In this document: piece by piece, positions 8,183 through 17,456 of the stretch
Layout: each line of letters begins with the position of its first letter
Numbering within the stretch: position 1 is the first letter of the stretch
Assembly: GCF_024707545.1 (NCBI RefSeq)
Contig: NZ_CP062229.1
Location: 1,917,501 to 1,981,500, forward strand
DNA: 64,000 bases
Source of the DNA: Mesorhizobium onobrychidis
GTDB lineage: Bacteria; Pseudomonadota; Alphaproteobacteria; Rhizobiales; Rhizobiaceae
Reading direction: 5' to 3'
The notes under the pieces: model-generated
The model's input: only the letters and a program-made list of their open reading frames with translations
The model's database searches: none
What the model was told of the DNA's origin: nothing
Translations under genes and position numbers: made by a program

Positions 8183-8962
8183 TCAGCCAAGCAGTTCACA
8201 CCCATAGCGCCTGACCACATCGGGAAATGTCTCCATGTCCGGCATTCCTACGCGGGCCGGAGGGATGCGCCAGTCATCGGCAGGCACACTGGTCGCCCTC
8301 ACAAGCTCCTCGAAACCAGCGGGCGTGAAGAGGAACAGCATCCGTGCCGGCCCATGCTTGACCATATAGCGGTGCGGCACATCGCGTGGCGCAAAGAGAA
8401 ACGAACCGGGCCTAGCCATGATCTTGCTGCCCCCGATCTCGAACTCGATCTCACCTTCCATCACCTGGAATGACTCGTCCTCGCGATGGTGGACATGCAG
8501 CGGCGCCTCGCCTTCGTTCTCGAGCACTTCGACCAGCGTGAACTGGCCCGCCGTCTGGGTTGCTGTCGCCTTGATCACCGCCAGCGAACCAAGCCACCAG
8601 CGCGCCTCTCCTTCCAAGGCGTGACTGCAAAAGGCGTGGGGGATCCTCCTGCCAGCTTCGCCGCCAGCCACGGCCGCCACAGAATGGTAGCCGACCTTGA
8701 TCGAGGCGGAATTCACCATCGAGCAATAGTTTTTGATGCCGGGCAGGGTGGACCAGACCTCGCCAGCCGCCTTGCCGCTGTCCATGTCCGCCCATTCGAA
8801 CATCTCCGTCCAGCCTCCCTCGGATTTGAGGAGGCGACGATTGATGAAACCCTTGAGCTTCCGCACCTCGTCATTCACTTCATCCCTGGTCTGCAGGAAC
8901 ATCTGCTCGGTGAATCCGGGCTTCAATGCAAATTCGGTGACTTCAACGACATTCGTGTTCAT
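8183..8962 (-). CDS. Fusion of an antibiotic-biosynthesis-monooxygenase-like (ABM) domain and a cupin domain
   Basis: About 259 aa with two parts. Residues 1-100 resemble a dimeric alpha-beta barrel/ABM domain (VVEVTEFALKPG, GFINRRLLKSEGGW). Residues 120-230 form a cupin with metal ligands in HVHHREDESFQVMEG and PHRYMV. The gene lies 52 nt downstream of a TetR-family gene on the same strand, so the two are probably co-transcribed and the TetR protein may control both. Substrate is unknown; cupin-type quercetinase-like or small aromatic oxygenase activity is possible. No signal peptide is seen. Confidence 0.8.
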   Translation of the reverse strand: MNTNVVEVTEFALKPGFTEQMFLQTRDEVNDEVRKLKGFINRRLLKSEGGWTEMFEWADMDSGKAAGEVWSTLPGIKNYCSMVNSASIKVGYHSVAAVAGGEAGRRIPHAFCSHALEGEARWWLGSLAVIKATATQTAGQFTLVEVLENEGEAPLHVHHREDESFQVMEGEIEFEIGGSKIMARPGSFLFAPRDVPHRYMVKHGPARMLFLFTPAGFEELVRATSVPADDWRIPPARVGMPDMETFPDVVRRYGCELLG

Positions 8963-9014
8963 GACTTCCTCCTTCGCTATCTGGCCTTTGTGTCGCCCCC
9001 CGCATTCTGTTCGT

Positions 9015-9605
9015 TCAAGACGTGCTCGTTCGGCCTTTGCCCTTGAGCCAGCAGAGCGCCATTCCCGTTGCCGTTTCGGCGGCTAGATCCACCGTCGTGC
9101 CGCGTATCCGCATGGCGTTGAACGTCGGAAAGTCGAACAGGAAGCTGATTGCCTGAACGACGTCATCGCCGGGATCGACCTTCGCCAGCGCCTCTCGCAC
9201 GAATCCGGCCACCATGTTCCGAAGGTATTCTTCCCATTCCCGCATGGCCGGAAGCTCGCGCTCGCGCAGGTCGCTTTCGAGATGCCGTCCGCCACGGTGG
9301 TAGAAGGCGAACAGCTCGTTGGCGACTCGGCGCAACCGTTCTTTAGGGTCCGTCGCCCCGCCGATTATCTCCGTCATCGATTCGGGCGACGGAGGACGCA
9401 GACGCTCCATCAGCACTTCGCCGCACGCCGGCACCAGGTCATTCAGGGTAGGAAAATGCTTGTAGACGGTGCCAACGGCGACATCGGCTTCCGTTGCGAT
9501 GTCCTTCCAGGTCGTGCCGAAGATGCCGTTCTGGGTGTGCAGCTTGATTGTGGCGTCGAGAATGCGCTGCCTCGTCTTGGCGAAGGCGGCATTCCGGGAT
9601 CTCAT
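9015..9605 (-). CDS. TetR/AcrR family transcriptional regulator
   Basis: About 196 aa from the ATG at 9605; in-frame alternatives are an ATG at 9626 and a GTG at 9638. The N-terminal helix-turn-helix is typical (TRQRILDATIKLH, then TTWKDIATEADVAVGTVYKHF). The C-terminal ligand-binding region is unassigned. A TTGAAT/ATTCAA inverted repeat at 9645-9661 lies just upstream, a plausible autoregulatory operator. The cupin/ABM gene follows on the same strand and is the likeliest target. Confidence 0.87.
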   Translation of the reverse strand: MRSRNAAFAKTRQRILDATIKLHTQNGIFGTTWKDIATEADVAVGTVYKHFPTLNDLVPACGEVLMERLRPPSPESMTEIIGGATDPKERLRRVANELFAFYHRGGRHLESDLRERELPAMREWEEYLRNMVAGFVREALAKVDPGDDVVQAISFLFDFPTFNAMRIRGTTVDLAAETATGMALCWLKGKGRTSTS

Positions 9606-9644
9606 GCTGTAGCGGCGAGGGGACATAGACGTCCACACAAATAA

Positions 9645-9661
9645 TTGAATGAACTATTCAA
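9645..9661. promoter_or_regulatory. Candidate TetR-family operator
   Basis: TTGAAT and ATTCAA are separated by 5 nt, giving a 17-bp dyad in an AT-rich patch between the TetR gene and the divergent TRIC-type channel gene. Size and symmetry fit TetR-family operators. Assignment to the neighbouring regulator is inferred from position. Confidence 0.4.
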
Positions 9662-9701
9662 TCATTTAATTCGTTTTGAGTCAATCCGGTTTCGCGGGAG
9701 C

Positions 9702-9740
9702 CACTCGCTATTCCCCACTCACTATTTCATTATTCGCCCC
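9702..9740 (+). repeat. Short 7-nt-period repeat before the TRIC-type gene
   Basis: The stretch just before the ATG at 9741 is built of degenerate heptads of the type CTCGCTA/TTCCCCA/CTCACTA/TTTCATT/ATTCGCC. The same CTATTCGCTACTC-like vocabulary recurs at 10383-10450 and near 17994-18062. It also occupies the position of the ribosome binding site, which is otherwise not evident. Confidence 0.45.
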
Positions 9741-10373
9741 ATGAACCCGATTGAGCTTCTCGACTATGCCGGTGTCGCCGTCTTCGCGGCGACCGGTGCG
9801 CTGGCCGCCTCGCGCAAGCAGCTCGACATTATCGGTTACCTGTTCTTGGCCAGCGTCGCCGGCATCGGTGGCGGCACGTTTCGCGACGTCATCCTCAACG
9901 TGCCGGTGTTCTGGGTCGGAAACCGCGACTATGTGCTGATCTGCGCGGCGGTGGCGGTCTTGGTCTTCTTCAGCGCACACCGTGTGGAATCCCGCTACAA
10001 ATTGCTGCTCTGGCTCGACGCCATCGGCCTTGCCGCCTTTTCGGTGATGGGCGCGGCCAAGGGGCTGGCGATCACCGGCTCGCCGGCGGTTTCGATCGTT
10101 ACCGGCATGCTCACCGCCACCCTTGGCGGCATTCTTCGCGATCTGTTGACCGGGGAGCCTTCAGTGCTGTTGAGACCGGAGATCTACGTTACCGCAGCAC
10201 TTGCGGGCGCCGCTCTCTACACGCTTGGCGATTTCGCCGGGCTGCCCCCGCTCGCCTCGGGCCTGGCAGGCTTCATGGCTGCTTTCTGCGTGCGTGGCGG
10301 CGCGCTCAAATTCGGCTGGGCCTTTCCGTCCTACAAGAGCAGGCCTGGTCGGCGACCGGAAGATATTCCATGA
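9741..10373 (+). CDS. Trimeric intracellular cation (TRIC) channel family/UPF0126 membrane protein
   Basis: About 210 aa with about seven hydrophobic segments in two repeated halves, the pattern of the UPF0126/YicG family, the bacterial TRIC-type cation channels. Glycine-rich elements are visible (GVAVFAATGALAAS near the N-terminus, GIGGGTFRD near residue 50, GGILRDLLTGEPS near residue 130). It probably sits in the inner membrane as a homotrimer. The reading frame is open further upstream, but the hydrophobic start MNPIELLDYAG at 9741 matches the family. Confidence 0.85.
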   Translation: MNPIELLDYAGVAVFAATGALAASRKQLDIIGYLFLASVAGIGGGTFRDVILNVPVFWVGNRDYVLICAAVAVLVFFSAHRVESRYKLLLWLDAIGLAAFSVMGAAKGLAITGSPAVSIVTGMLTATLGGILRDLLTGEPSVLLRPEIYVTAALAGAALYTLGDFAGLPPLASGLAGFMAAFCVRGGALKFGWAFPSYKSRPGRRPEDIP

Positions 10374-10382
10374 AATGAGAGC

Positions 10383-10450
10383 GAGTAGCGAATAGGGATG
10401 ACAATCTGCAGCGAATTGGCGGAACTCCCGCTACTCCCTATTCGCTACTC
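10383..10450. repeat. 16-bp perfect inverted repeat of heptad-type sequence
   Basis: GAGTAGCGAATAGGGA at 10383-10398 is exactly complementary to TCCCTATTCGCTACTC at 10435-10450, with a 36-nt interval. It fills the gap between the convergent TRIC-type gene and olsB. It could act as a bidirectional terminator, but its heptad composition links it to similar repeats elsewhere in the window. Confidence 0.65.
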
Positions 10451-10459
10451 ACTGGAGTC

Positions 10460-11347
10460 TCACGCGGCGAAACGCTGGGTTTCCCCGCCATAATAATTGA
10501 CGTAGCGGGCGCCGATCTCCTGGACCGGCATCACCACAAACACGTCGACCGTCGAGAATTCGCGGTCGATGACGCAGCCGTCGCCGATGCGCGCGCCGAC
10601 GCGCAGATAGCCCTTGACCAGCGGCGGCATTGCCGCGATCGCGGCCTTGGCATTGACCGCCTCGATCGGCATCAAATCCATGGAACAGTAGCGCCCGGCG
10701 ACCGCACGCACGTCCCAGGCCGAATTCGTCCGGCAGTGATGGGCGAGATAGGTCAGCGCTTCGGCGTGCGCCGCCGGCACGGTGCCGTGGAACGAAGCGC
10801 AACCGGTCATCACGCCGATCCCGTAATGGTTGATATAGGCCCAAATACCTTGCCAGAGCGCCTCGATGGTGCGCTTCGAGCGGTATTCCGGCAAGACGCA
10901 GGAGCGGCCGAGCTCGAGGAAACGCTGGCCGGGGTGGCGGGCGATAAGATTGGTCAGTTCGAACTCGCCCTCGGAATAGAAGCCGCCGGCCGCTGCCGCG
11001 ATTTCCTGCCGCAGCAGGCGGTAGGTACCGACAATGCGGCGATGCTCGGGACCGGACAGCGAGGTGTCGAAGACGAGCAAATGATCACAAAGCGGATCGA
11101 AATGGTCGGCGTCGCGGCGGTCCTGCACCTGGAACAGGTTCTTCCTGGCACCAAGCTCGTCATAGAACACCCGGTAGCGCACTTCCTGCGCGGCGGCGAT
11201 CTCGGCCTCGTTGCGGGCGAGCCGCACTTCGAGGTTGCCGATTCGGCCGAGCGCTTCGCCTTTTATGACGGCATCGACGTTTCGCCCGGTGAGTAAAGCA
11301 CCACTGGCGTTCGGCCGAGCGTCACGTTCCGGCATAACTGTATGCAC
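10460..11347 (-). CDS. olsB: L-ornithine N(alpha)-acyltransferase OlsB
   Basis: About 295 aa GNAT-fold acyltransferase of the OlsB/hemolysin-like family. Diagnostic segments include VRYRVFYDELGA, the acidic HFDPLCDHLLV, and LELGRSCVLPEYRSKRTIEALWQGI. It acylates ornithine with a 3-hydroxyacyl group from acyl-ACP to make lyso-ornithine lipid, the first step of the phosphorus-free ornithine lipids typical of rhizobia. The partner olsA is not adjacent. The C-terminal segment (VDVFVVMPVQEIGARY) is also typical. It is probably monocistronic. Confidence 0.88.
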   Translation of the reverse strand: MHTVMPERDARPNASGALLTGRNVDAVIKGEALGRIGNLEVRLARNEAEIAAAQEVRYRVFYDELGARKNLFQVQDRRDADHFDPLCDHLLVFDTSLSGPEHRRIVGTYRLLRQEIAAAAGGFYSEGEFELTNLIARHPGQRFLELGRSCVLPEYRSKRTIEALWQGIWAYINHYGIGVMTGCASFHGTVPAAHAEALTYLAHHCRTNSAWDVRAVAGRYCSMDLMPIEAVNAKAAIAAMPPLVKGYLRVGARIGDGCVIDREFSTVDVFVVMPVQEIGARYVNYYGGETQRFAA

Positions 11348-11511
11348 GAGTGATTCTCCTTCGAGCCATCCCTCTTGGCACGGGGATACGGTGTAGGTGC
11401 AACAGGATTGTGACAGTACCGTGATACGGTGCTACGGGCAATACTTCGTCGGCTGGGTAATCCTTCAACCGGCTATGTTACGCAAGGAAGCCAGGAAGGA
11501 CAGCCGGCGGA

Positions 11512-13800
11512 TCAGGCGGCCACCTGGCCCTCGATCGCATGGACAAGCGCGTCGGGGTCGAGCGGCTTGGTGACGAAGCCGCTGGCGCCATGGGCAAGCA
11601 CCGCGTGGCGCGTCGTTTCCTGGCTGTCCGCCGAAAGCACCATGATTGGAACCGGCGGCACGGCGGTTTCCTCCTCGTGCCGGCGGATGGCGGCGATGGC
11701 GTCCAGCCCGTCCATGACAGGCATGTGCAGGTCCATCAGCACCACGTCGAAGCGGTGCTTGTGACCGGTCCCAGTGACGGCCTCGACGGCGGCCTTGCCG
11801 TTGCCGACCACTTTCACGCGATGCCCGGCCTTCAGCAGAGTGGCACGGGCAAGCATGGCGTTGATGTCGTTATCCTCGGCGATCAGCACGGACAGCCCCT
11901 GCCTGCGGCCGCCAATGGCACGGACGGATGGTGCGCCGGGCTTTTCCGGCTGTGGCTGGGTGAGGGCGGGCACGCTGCTGGTCAAAAGCACGCGCAGCAA
12001 CGTCTCGCCGCGCACCGGCCTTGCCAGGAAGGTGGCGTAGCCGCTGGCGCGGAACTCGCCCAGCATCCCGCGGTCGGTGGGCGCGATCAGCGTGATCGCC
12101 TCGCAGGCGGCAAAGCCGCTCTGGCGAAGGCGTTTGAGCAACCTGCCGTCGCCCTCCTCCATGGCCGCATCGACCAGAAGCACGTCGCAGCCTTCTGCGA
12201 AGGACGCTGCCTGGGCGGCGGTCGCGGCCAGATCGACCATGCCGCCATTGGCACGGATGGTGCGGGCGATGGCGTCGGCCTCGATGGCGTTCTTCGACAG
12301 GATCAACGCGCGCCGTCCTGACAGCGCATTCAGCCGGGTCTGCGGCGGCTCGGTGGCCGATATTGCAGGGATTTCGAAGACGAACTCGGAGCCTTGGCCG
12401 AGCCGGCTCGATACCGAAATCGTGCCGCCCATGGCGATCACCAGGCGCCTGGAGATGGCAAGACCGAGCCCGGCGCCGCCATGCGCGCGGGTCGACGTGC
12501 CATCAGCCTGTTCGAATTCCTCGAAGATGCGCTCCATGTCGTCCTCGTGCAGGCCGGGACCGGTGTCGGCGACGGTGAAGCATATGCGGTCGGTGGTTTC
12601 GGTGCGGGTACGAGCGATGCTCACCAAAACGCCGCCGCTGTCGGTGAACTTGATCGCGTTGCCGATCAGGTTGAGCAGCACCTGCCTGACCCTTCCCGGA
12701 TCGGCGGTGATCATCTGCGGCACGTCGGGTTCGACATGGGCGCCAAGGCCGATATTCTTGGCGAAGGCGCGCGCAGCCAAGAGTTCGACGACGTTGTCGG
12801 CGATCTCGCGCACCGACATTGGCTGCGGTTCGGGATCGAAGCGGCCGGCCTCGATCTTGGAATAGTCGAGCAGATCCTCGATCAGCGCCAGCAGTGCGCT
12901 GGCCGAGGTCGAGACGGCGCCGACATAGGTCCGTTGTTCGGGCGAGAGATTGGTGTCCGCCAGCAGCCTGGCCATGCCCATGATGCCGTTCATCGGCGTG
13001 CGGATCTCGTGGCTGACAGTGGCGAGGAAGCGCGATTTGGCCTGGCTTGTATATTCGGCTCGCTCACGGGCGGTGATCAGCGACGATTCGGCGTGCTTGC
13101 GGGCGGTGATGTCGCGGGCGATGGCGCGATGCGAGGCGCCGCCGTTCTCCTTATCGCGCACGGACAGTTCGATCCATGAGAACCAGCGCGGGCCAGCCGG
13201 CGTGCGAATGGCGACGTCGGTGGAGCTCAGGCATTCGTGGTCGGAAAAAGCGGCATCGGGAACGATGCCGACGTCGATGCCGAGTTCGGCAAGGGTCCTG
13301 CCGGCAAGGTCGCGCTGATCGGCTCCGACAAGATCGGCGAAAACCTTGTTGGCATAGACGATGTGGCCGTCACGGTCGCGGTGGACGACGAGATCGCCAA
13401 GCGCGTCGATCAGCCCGCGAAAGCGTTCCTCGCTCTCCTGCATCTCCCACATGCGGTCGGCCAGGGTCTCGACCTCGGCGCGGCTGCGAGCTGCGGTCTC
13501 GCCAAGGAGGGCAACCGTACGACGCTCCTTGCGCCTGGCACGCAGATGCACGGCGAGACCGGCCATGCCAGTCGCCAAAAGGCCGAAAGTGATGAGGATC
13601 GGCGCTCCGGTCAGATGCGACAGACCTGCCAGCACGACTATGGCGACGAGCGTCAGGAACGGCAGGCCTTCGCGATTGGCGGCGGGCAGTTCGGGCGCCA
13701 GTGGCGGCGCTGCGATATGCTGCCGTCTTGGCGACTCCGGGCCGATCTCGTCGACGCTTTCGGCGCTCTCCGTTTCTCTGATGCCGGATTCCGTGACCAT
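11512..13800 (-). CDS. PAS-containing hybrid sensor histidine kinase with two receiver domains
   Basis: About 762 aa. Two hydrophobic segments lie near residues 46-86, then a coiled region, a PAS domain (about 125-245) and a HisKA dimerisation domain with [10 protein letters not shown] (His near residue 263). The HATPase_c domain has [15 protein letters not shown] and GAGLGLAIS. The second receiver (about 640-762) is complete: AEDND, LMDLHMP and TKPLD. The first (about 510-620) keeps an aspartate in LLVDAA but has SKN where the acidic pair should be, and arginine in place of the conserved lysine, so it is probably a pseudo-receiver. No cognate regulator or target gene is adjacent. Confidence 0.9.
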   Translation of the reverse strand: MVTESGIRETESAESVDEIGPESPRRQHIAAPPLAPELPAANREGLPFLTLVAIVVLAGLSHLTGAPILITFGLLATGMAGLAVHLRARRKERRTVALLGETAARSRAEVETLADRMWEMQESEERFRGLIDALGDLVVHRDRDGHIVYANKVFADLVGADQRDLAGRTLAELGIDVGIVPDAAFSDHECLSSTDVAIRTPAGPRWFSWIELSVRDKENGGASHRAIARDITARKHAESSLITARERAEYTSQAKSRFLATVSHEIRTPMNGIMGMARLLADTNLSPEQRTYVGAVSTSASALLALIEDLLDYSKIEAGRFDPEPQPMSVREIADNVVELLAARAFAKNIGLGAHVEPDVPQMITADPGRVRQVLLNLIGNAIKFTDSGGVLVSIARTRTETTDRICFTVADTGPGLHEDDMERIFEEFEQADGTSTRAHGGAGLGLAISRRLVIAMGGTISVSSRLGQGSEFVFEIPAISATEPPQTRLNALSGRRALILSKNAIEADAIARTIRANGGMVDLAATAAQAASFAEGCDVLLVDAAMEEGDGRLLKRLRQSGFAACEAITLIAPTDRGMLGEFRASGYATFLARPVRGETLLRVLLTSSVPALTQPQPEKPGAPSVRAIGGRRQGLSVLIAEDNDINAMLARATLLKAGHRVKVVGNGKAAVEAVTGTGHKHRFDVVLMDLHMPVMDGLDAIAAIRRHEEETAVPPVPIMVLSADSQETTRHAVLAHGASGFVTKPLDPDALVHAIEGQVAA

Positions 13801-13911
13801 GCGGAAACCCTTGCCAGACAGAGATTATGGAAAATTGCGGCAGATCGTTCGAATTTTATCGGTCGCGCGGTTTTTTGCCTTCCTTTCGCGCAAAACGGCA
13901 GACGACAGAAC

Positions 13912-14901
13912 TCACATATCCACCACCACGCGGCCACGGATCTTGCCCTCGACGATGTCGTGCGCGGCGTCGATGATGCCGTCAAAGCCAATGGTCGTGG
14001 ATAGGCTGGCGAGCTTCTGGAGATCGAGGTCCGTGCCGATGCGGCGCCACGCCTCCAGACGGACCGCTTTTGGCGCCATCACCGAATCGATGCCGAGCAG
14101 ACAAACGCCGCGCAAGATGAACGGGGCGACGCTCGCCGGCAGATCCATGCCGCCTGCCAGGCCGCAGGCGGCGACGGCGCCGCCATAGGAGGTCATCGAA
14201 AGGACGTTGGCCAGCGTGTGACTGCCGACCGCATCGACGCCGCCGGTCCAGCGTTCCTTGGCGAGCGGCTTTGCAGGCTGGGCAAGCTCGTCGCGCGAGA
14301 TCACTTCCGCAGCACCCAGGTCGATCAGATAGGGGCTTTCAGCGCTGCGGCCGGTCGAGGCGATGACATGATAGCCGAGGCTGGACAGGATCGAGACCGC
14401 GACCGAGCCGACGCCGCCGGCCGCGCCCGTCACCACCACCGGGCCGCGATCGGGGACGATGCCGTGCCGTTCCAGCGCGATGACGCAAAGCATGGCGGTG
14501 TAGCCGGCGGTGCCGATCGCCATGGCATCATGCGGGCTCATCCCCTGAGGCAGCGGCACCAGCCAGTCGCCGTTGACACGGGCACGCTCGGCATAGGCGC
14601 CAAAATGCGTCTCGCCGACGCCCCAGCCGTTCAATATGACCTTGTCCCCCTTGCGCCAGTCGGCATGGGAAGACGAGACGACAGTGCCGGCGAAGTCAAT
14701 GCCCGGCACCAATGGCCAGCGGCGGATAACCGGCGCCTTGCCTGATATGGCGAGGCCGTCCTTGTAGTTCACCGTCGTCGCCTCGACAGCGACGGTGACA
14801 TCGCCTTCCATCAGGTCGGTCTCGGTGAGGTCGGTCACCGCGACCGACTGCTTCTTCTCGGCATCGCGCGAAACGAGAATGGCTTTGAAGGTTTCGGGCA
14901 T
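13912..14901 (-). CDS. MDR-superfamily NADPH oxidoreductase, AcuI/YhdH (acrylyl-CoA reductase) type
   Basis: About 329 aa from the ATG at 14901 ([13 protein letters not shown]); the frame is open upstream, but that part overlaps lspA out of family. The zinc-free medium-chain reductase pattern is visible: [11 protein letters not shown], then the nucleotide motif [18 protein letters not shown] and ASTGR for the NADP phosphate. [14 protein letters not shown] near the N-terminus is characteristic of the YhdH/AcuI group, which reduces acrylyl-CoA to propionyl-CoA. It is separated from lspA by 52 nt. Confidence 0.87.
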   Translation of the reverse strand: MPETFKAILVSRDAEKKQSVAVTDLTETDLMEGDVTVAVEATTVNYKDGLAISGKAPVIRRWPLVPGIDFAGTVVSSSHADWRKGDKVILNGWGVGETHFGAYAERARVNGDWLVPLPQGMSPHDAMAIGTAGYTAMLCVIALERHGIVPDRGPVVVTGAAGGVGSVAVSILSSLGYHVIASTGRSAESPYLIDLGAAEVISRDELAQPAKPLAKERWTGGVDAVGSHTLANVLSMTSYGGAVAACGLAGGMDLPASVAPFILRGVCLLGIDSVMAPKAVRLEAWRRIGTDLDLQKLASLSTTIGFDGIIDAAHDIVEGKIRGRVVVDM

Positions 14902-14953
14902 GTCTTCTCCTCGGGCTTTTCGAATGGCCACTGTATGGCGGCAGAGGGCCAGG

Positions 14954-15466
14954 TCAATCGCTTGAGGGTTTGGCCTCGCGCCGCCAACCGATGAGTTCGT
15001 CGAAGACGACCACCACCGCGCCGATCGCGATGAAGGCGTCGGCGAGGTTGAAGATGGCAAACGACCATACCGGGGTGTGGAACAGGATGTAGTCGATCAC
15101 GTGACCATAGGTAACGCGGTCGAACAGATTGCCGAGTGCGCCGCCGACGATCAGCGCAAAGCCGATGCGGGTAAGCACGTGGCCGGGCGGGGTGCGGGCC
15201 GCGAGATAGAGCACGAAAGCGACGACGAAAGCGGCGATGACCACCAGGCCGGTGTCGCCGAAGGAAGAAAACATCGAGAAGGCGATGCCGGTGTTGTAGG
15301 TGCGATACAGCGCCAGGAATGGCACAAGATCGACCTTTTCCTGGAAGGCGAGACCGGTCTCGACCAGGTATTTCACCCACTGGTCGAGCGCTATCGCGGC
15401 GGCGACCAGCAGGGCGTAGGGGAACCATGATTTTGCCGTTGGGGATTTGACCATTTGGGATGTCAC
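14954..15466 (-). CDS. lspA: Lipoprotein signal peptidase (signal peptidase II)
   Basis: About 170 aa with four transmembrane helices. The aspartyl protease signature is present: [11 protein letters not shown] with the first catalytic Asp, and [11 protein letters not shown] with the second. [10 protein letters not shown] is the other family hallmark. It cleaves signal peptides of prolipoproteins at the lipobox cysteine in the inner membrane. It overlaps the upstream TrmH-family gene by 4 nt, so the two are probably co-translated. Confidence 0.95.
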   Translation of the reverse strand: MTSQMVKSPTAKSWFPYALLVAAAIALDQWVKYLVETGLAFQEKVDLVPFLALYRTYNTGIAFSMFSSFGDTGLVVIAAFVVAFVLYLAARTPPGHVLTRIGFALIVGGALGNLFDRVTYGHVIDYILFHTPVWSFAIFNLADAFIAIGAVVVVFDELIGWRREAKPSSD

Positions 15467-16320
15467 GGTTTGGCGTCCTCCGGGGAAAGTTTCAGCGCGC
15501 CGCGCCGGATCTCGAACAGCATGATGCCGGTGGCCACCGCGAGATTGAGCGAATCGGCCCGGCCGGCCTGCGGAATCCGCAGCAATCTGTCACAGCTTTC
15601 GGCCATGCTTTCGGGCAGGCCCTGCTGTTCGTTGCCCATCATCAGCAGCACCGGGCCTTTGGAAAAGTCGACCGAGCGGTAATCGACCGCACCCTTCAGA
15701 TGTGTCCCGGCAACGAGGCCAGGAAAGCCTTTTCGCCACGCAAGGAAGGTTTCCGGCGTCGCCTTGGCGACCGGCACCGCGAAGATCGAGCCCATCGTGG
15801 CGCGCACGGTCTCGACGGAAAAAGGATCGGTGGTCTCGCCGACCAGGATGATGCCCTTGGCGCCAACGGCATCGACGGTGCGGATGACGGTGCCGAGATT
15901 GCCGGGGTCGCGCACGCGGTCGAGCGCCACCCAGACGTCGCCGTCTCGAGCGCGGATGTCCTTCAGCGGCAGGAATTTCTGCGAAAAGATGCCGACCACC
16001 ATTTGCGGGTTATCGCGGCGGGTGATGGCGACGAGCACTTTTTCCGAAACTTCGAGCACGGTGCCGCCGGCGGCAACCGTGCGCGCCGCGACCTTTTCGA
16101 CTGCAGCGTTGCCGCGTCCGGACTTGGCGAAGACCAGCGTCCGGATCGACCAGCCGAGGTCGAGCGCGTCGATGACCAGCTTCAGCCCCTCGGCCATGAA
16201 GGCGTTCTGCTGGTCGCGGAATTTCTTCAGGGAGAGCGCCTTGATGTCCTTGATCAACGGATTGGCGAGGCTGGTCACTTCCTTCACCTGCCCTGGCGCG
16301 CCGGCGTGCCGCTCGCTCAT
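15463..16320 (-). CDS. TrmH/SpoU family RNA 2'-O-methyltransferase
   Basis: About 285 aa. An N-terminal substrate-binding domain (VTSLANPLIKDIKALSLKK) precedes a SPOUT knot with its three motifs: LDRVRDPGNLGTVIRT (motif 1), LMMGNEQQGLP (motif 2) and LRIPQAGRADSLNLAVA (motif 3). It methylates a ribose in rRNA or tRNA; the target site is not predictable. The gene begins directly after the stop of the upstream methyltransferase gene and overlaps lspA by 4 nt, forming a compact minus-strand operon. Confidence 0.92.
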   Translation of the reverse strand: MSERHAGAPGQVKEVTSLANPLIKDIKALSLKKFRDQQNAFMAEGLKLVIDALDLGWSIRTLVFAKSGRGNAAVEKVAARTVAAGGTVLEVSEKVLVAITRRDNPQMVVGIFSQKFLPLKDIRARDGDVWVALDRVRDPGNLGTVIRTVDAVGAKGIILVGETTDPFSVETVRATMGSIFAVPVAKATPETFLAWRKGFPGLVAGTHLKGAVDYRSVDFSKGPVLLMMGNEQQGLPESMAESCDRLLRIPQAGRADSLNLAVATGIMLFEIRRGALKLSPEDAKP

Positions 16321-17376
16321 TCAGGCCACCCAGCGTGAGAACAGCGACGTAGACAGCGCCCGGCCGGCGGATTTCTCGCGGATGATCAGTTCGCCGGATT
16401 CGACCGTGCCGCCCATGCCGGCAAATGTGTCGCGCATCAAGGCATGGATGGCGAAGAAGGAGGCGCGGATCGAATAGGCGGTCAGCACGACAGCAAGCGG
16501 CTTCGGCGTCAGGATCGAGCGGCAGAGGTCGGTCAGATCAGGCAGGTCCTCGAACAATTGCCAGACCTCGCCCTTGGGGCCACGGCCATAGGCGGGCGGA
16601 TCGAACAGGATGATGTCGTAGCGGCTGGCGCGGCGCTCCTCGCGCTCGGCGAATTTCATGGCGTCGTCGATGATCCAGCGGATCGGCTTTTGCGACAGGC
16701 CCGCCATCTCCTGGTTCTCCCTGGCCCAGCCGATCGCCTTCTTGGACGCATCGACATGGGTGACCTCGGCGCCGGCGCGCGCCGCCACCAGCGAGGCAAG
16801 GCCGGTATAGCCGAACAGATTCAGCACCTTGACCGGTCGCTTCGCCGCCGCGATCAGCCCGGCCATGTGGTCCCAGTGCGAGGCCTGCTCGGGGAAGACG
16901 CCGACATGGCGAAACGAGGTGAAGCGGCCGAGATAATCGATTCCGTCATGCTTCATCGGCCAGGTCTCGCCGAGCGGCGTCTTGGGGAAGCGCCAGCGGC
17001 CGATGCCTTCCTCGTCGGTGTCGCCGGTGAAAATGGCGTCGGCGCGGTCCCAGTCTTTGGCCGGCAACGCTTTTTGCCAGATCGCATGGCCTTCGGGCCG
17101 GACGATGCGATAGGGCCCGTACTGCTCGAGCTTTTGACCGGCGCCGCTGTCGAGCAGCGCATAGTCGGCGTTGGGCGCCACTTCGAGGATCAGCGGCAGG
17201 TGTTCGGCGGGCAGGGCGCCGTCGCGGCGGGAAAGGACGCGCGGCGCGGCTTTCGGCTCGGTGCGGTTGCCCGATGCTGTGCCGGTCCCGCGCTGCGCCT
17301 GTTCCGCCCCGCCCTTTGCGAGCTGATGCGAGCGGCTGTCGCGGCGTTTGTCGCGAAAAGGTTTCAAGAAGAGCAT
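16321..17376 (-). CDS. Class I SAM-dependent 23S rRNA-type (cytosine-5)-methyltransferase, RlmI-like
   Basis: About 351 aa if it starts at 17376 (MLFLKPFRDKRRD); an ATG at 17445 would add 23 residues. The Rossmann SAM motif is VLNLFGYTGLASLVAARAG, followed by VDASKKAIGWARENQ and the catalytic-type ILFDPPAYGRGPKG. This layout fits the RlmI/RlmK-like class of large rRNA methyltransferases, though the PUA domain of E. coli RlmI is not clear. The stop codon directly abuts the TrmH-family start. Confidence 0.83.
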   Translation of the reverse strand: MLFLKPFRDKRRDSRSHQLAKGGAEQAQRGTGTASGNRTEPKAAPRVLSRRDGALPAEHLPLILEVAPNADYALLDSGAGQKLEQYGPYRIVRPEGHAIWQKALPAKDWDRADAIFTGDTDEEGIGRWRFPKTPLGETWPMKHDGIDYLGRFTSFRHVGVFPEQASHWDHMAGLIAAAKRPVKVLNLFGYTGLASLVAARAGAEVTHVDASKKAIGWARENQEMAGLSQKPIRWIIDDAMKFAEREERRASRYDIILFDPPAYGRGPKGEVWQLFEDLPDLTDLCRSILTPKPLAVVLTAYSIRASFFAIHALMRDTFAGMGGTVESGELIIREKSAGRALSTSLFSRWVA

Positions 17377-17456
17377 CTCCGGGGCGACTTGGCCCGCTTC
17401 TGCCACAGCACATTCACCGGTGCAACAAACGCGGTCGCTGGACATTTCCGAAACGG

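Noticed and set aside
13912..15060. Longer N-terminus for the AcuI-type reductase
   Set aside because: The extra 53 residues overlap lspA in a different frame, are serine/arginine-rich and do not resemble the family; the ATG at 14901 gives the standard N-terminus.
15460..16338. A 292-codon plus-strand frame opposite the TrmH-family gene
   Set aside because: Overlaps a well-supported methyltransferase gene entirely; product is HDR-rich and has no recognisable motif.
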